NCBI GenBank assembly: GCA_944321205.1 | Contig: CALUKK010000149.1 | Span: 1-53,983 of the forward strand | Length of the DNA stretch: 53,983 nt | Origin: an uncultured Alistipes sp. | GTDB lineage: Bacteria; Bacteroidota; Bacteroidia; Bacteroidales; Rikenellaceae | Reading direction: 5' to 3' | Notes under the pieces: model-generated | The model's input: only the letters and a program-made list of their open reading frames with translations | Told to the model about the DNA's origin: nothing | Database searches by the model: none | Part shown: positions 53,773 to 53,983 of the stretch, one piece after another | Layout: every line of letters starts with the position of its first letter | How positions within the stretch are numbered: the stretch's first letter is position 1 | Made by a program: the position numbers and the translations under genes

Positions 53773-53983
53773 TTAGGACATCCGGTTCTTGAAATCCTCG
53801 TATCCGAATTCGCGGATCACATCCACACGTCCGTCGCGCCGCACGATGACGATCGACGGATGCTGCACACCGTTGAACATCGTCGTCTTGACCATCGTAT
53901 AGTGGATCATATCCTCGAAAACGACCCGGTCGCCGACCTGCGGCTCATGCTCGAACACCCAGTCGCCACAATAGTCGCCCGCC
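53773..53983 (-). CDS. nspC: carboxynorspermidine decarboxylase, C-terminal end (runs off the right edge)
   Basis: The last 69 or so residues of a fold III PLP decarboxylase that forms norspermidine or spermidine in the alternative polyamine pathway. Visible motifs are AGDYCGDWVF (substrate cysteine-loop region), VGDRVVFEDMIHYTMVKTTMFNGV, which is specific for NspC among the decarboxylases of this fold, and the tail REFGYEDFKNRMS. The start lies outside the window. It is 37 bases upstream of cysteate synthase on the same strand. Confidence 0.88.
   Translation of the reverse strand, partial: AGDYCGDWVFEHEPQVGDRVVFEDMIHYTMVKTTMFNGVQHPSIVIVRRDGRVDVIREFGYEDFKNRMS

Noticed and set aside
1..53983. 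CRISPR arrays, tRNA, rRNA, prophage or integrase genes
   Set aside because: No regularly spaced repeats, cloverleaf or ribosomal sequence, and no phage or recombinase motifs were recognised on reading both strands.

Overview
The window comes from a GC-rich member of the Bacteroidales, most likely Alistipes or a close relative (Rikenellaceae). The evidence is the Bacteroidetes -7 promoter box (TAnnTTTG) ahead of many genes, SusC/SusD pairs, type V (fimbrillin) pili, BACON-domain and Omp28-like lipoproteins, a TonB receptor with the long N-terminal leader common in this phylum, and a cysteate synthase, the first enzyme of the sulfonolipid route known from Alistipes. No rRNA, tRNA, CRISPR array or insertion sequence was seen.

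Layout. 1-2734: the start of a CusA/CzcA-type metal efflux pump, then a flavodoxin-like reductase and an NTF2-like protein, divergent from an HxlR regulator. 3064-13871: a seven-gene fimbrial operon (DUF3575, DUF5119, fimbrillin, two fimbrillin-like lipoproteins, a subunit with a lectin-like insert, and a very large DUF4906 protein). 13956-16566: nitroreductase and a Clostridia-like FtsH. 16886-19646: an unusual pair, a lipoprotein joining a fimbrillin-like domain to an IdeS/Mac (peptidase C66) cysteine protease, followed by a stand-alone fimbrillin-like lipoprotein. 19842-21673: metallophosphoesterase and glycosyltransferase with overlapping ends. 22032-32221: two long BACON-domain paralogues flanking a glutamine synthetase, an Omp28-like gene and a DUF6029 gene. 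The Omp28 gene is preceded by an isoleucine-rich leader peptide and an attenuator-like terminator. 32328-44030: an outer-membrane uptake operon (SusC, SusD, DUF4843, PKD-like, zinc metalloprotease, a degenerate metalloprotease-like protein, thioredoxin) that looks built for peptides, since it has no glycoside hydrolase. 44117-53983: Sel1 protein, Cu/Zn efflux permease with its HMA-AraC regulator, MFS exporter, MsrB-MsrA, BtuB-like receptor, cysteate synthase and the end of nspC.

Three genes carry lesions: a frameshift in the signal peptide of the Omp28-like gene, an in-frame TGA near the end of the second BACON gene, and a frameshift inside the MsrB-MsrA fusion. Each could be real decay, phase or recoding control, or sequence error.

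The most notable items are the fimbrillin-IdeS protease fusion, whose catalytic residues and spacing are recognisable, and the isoleucine-codon leader with alternative hairpins placed in front of a surface-lipoprotein operon rather than an ilv operon.
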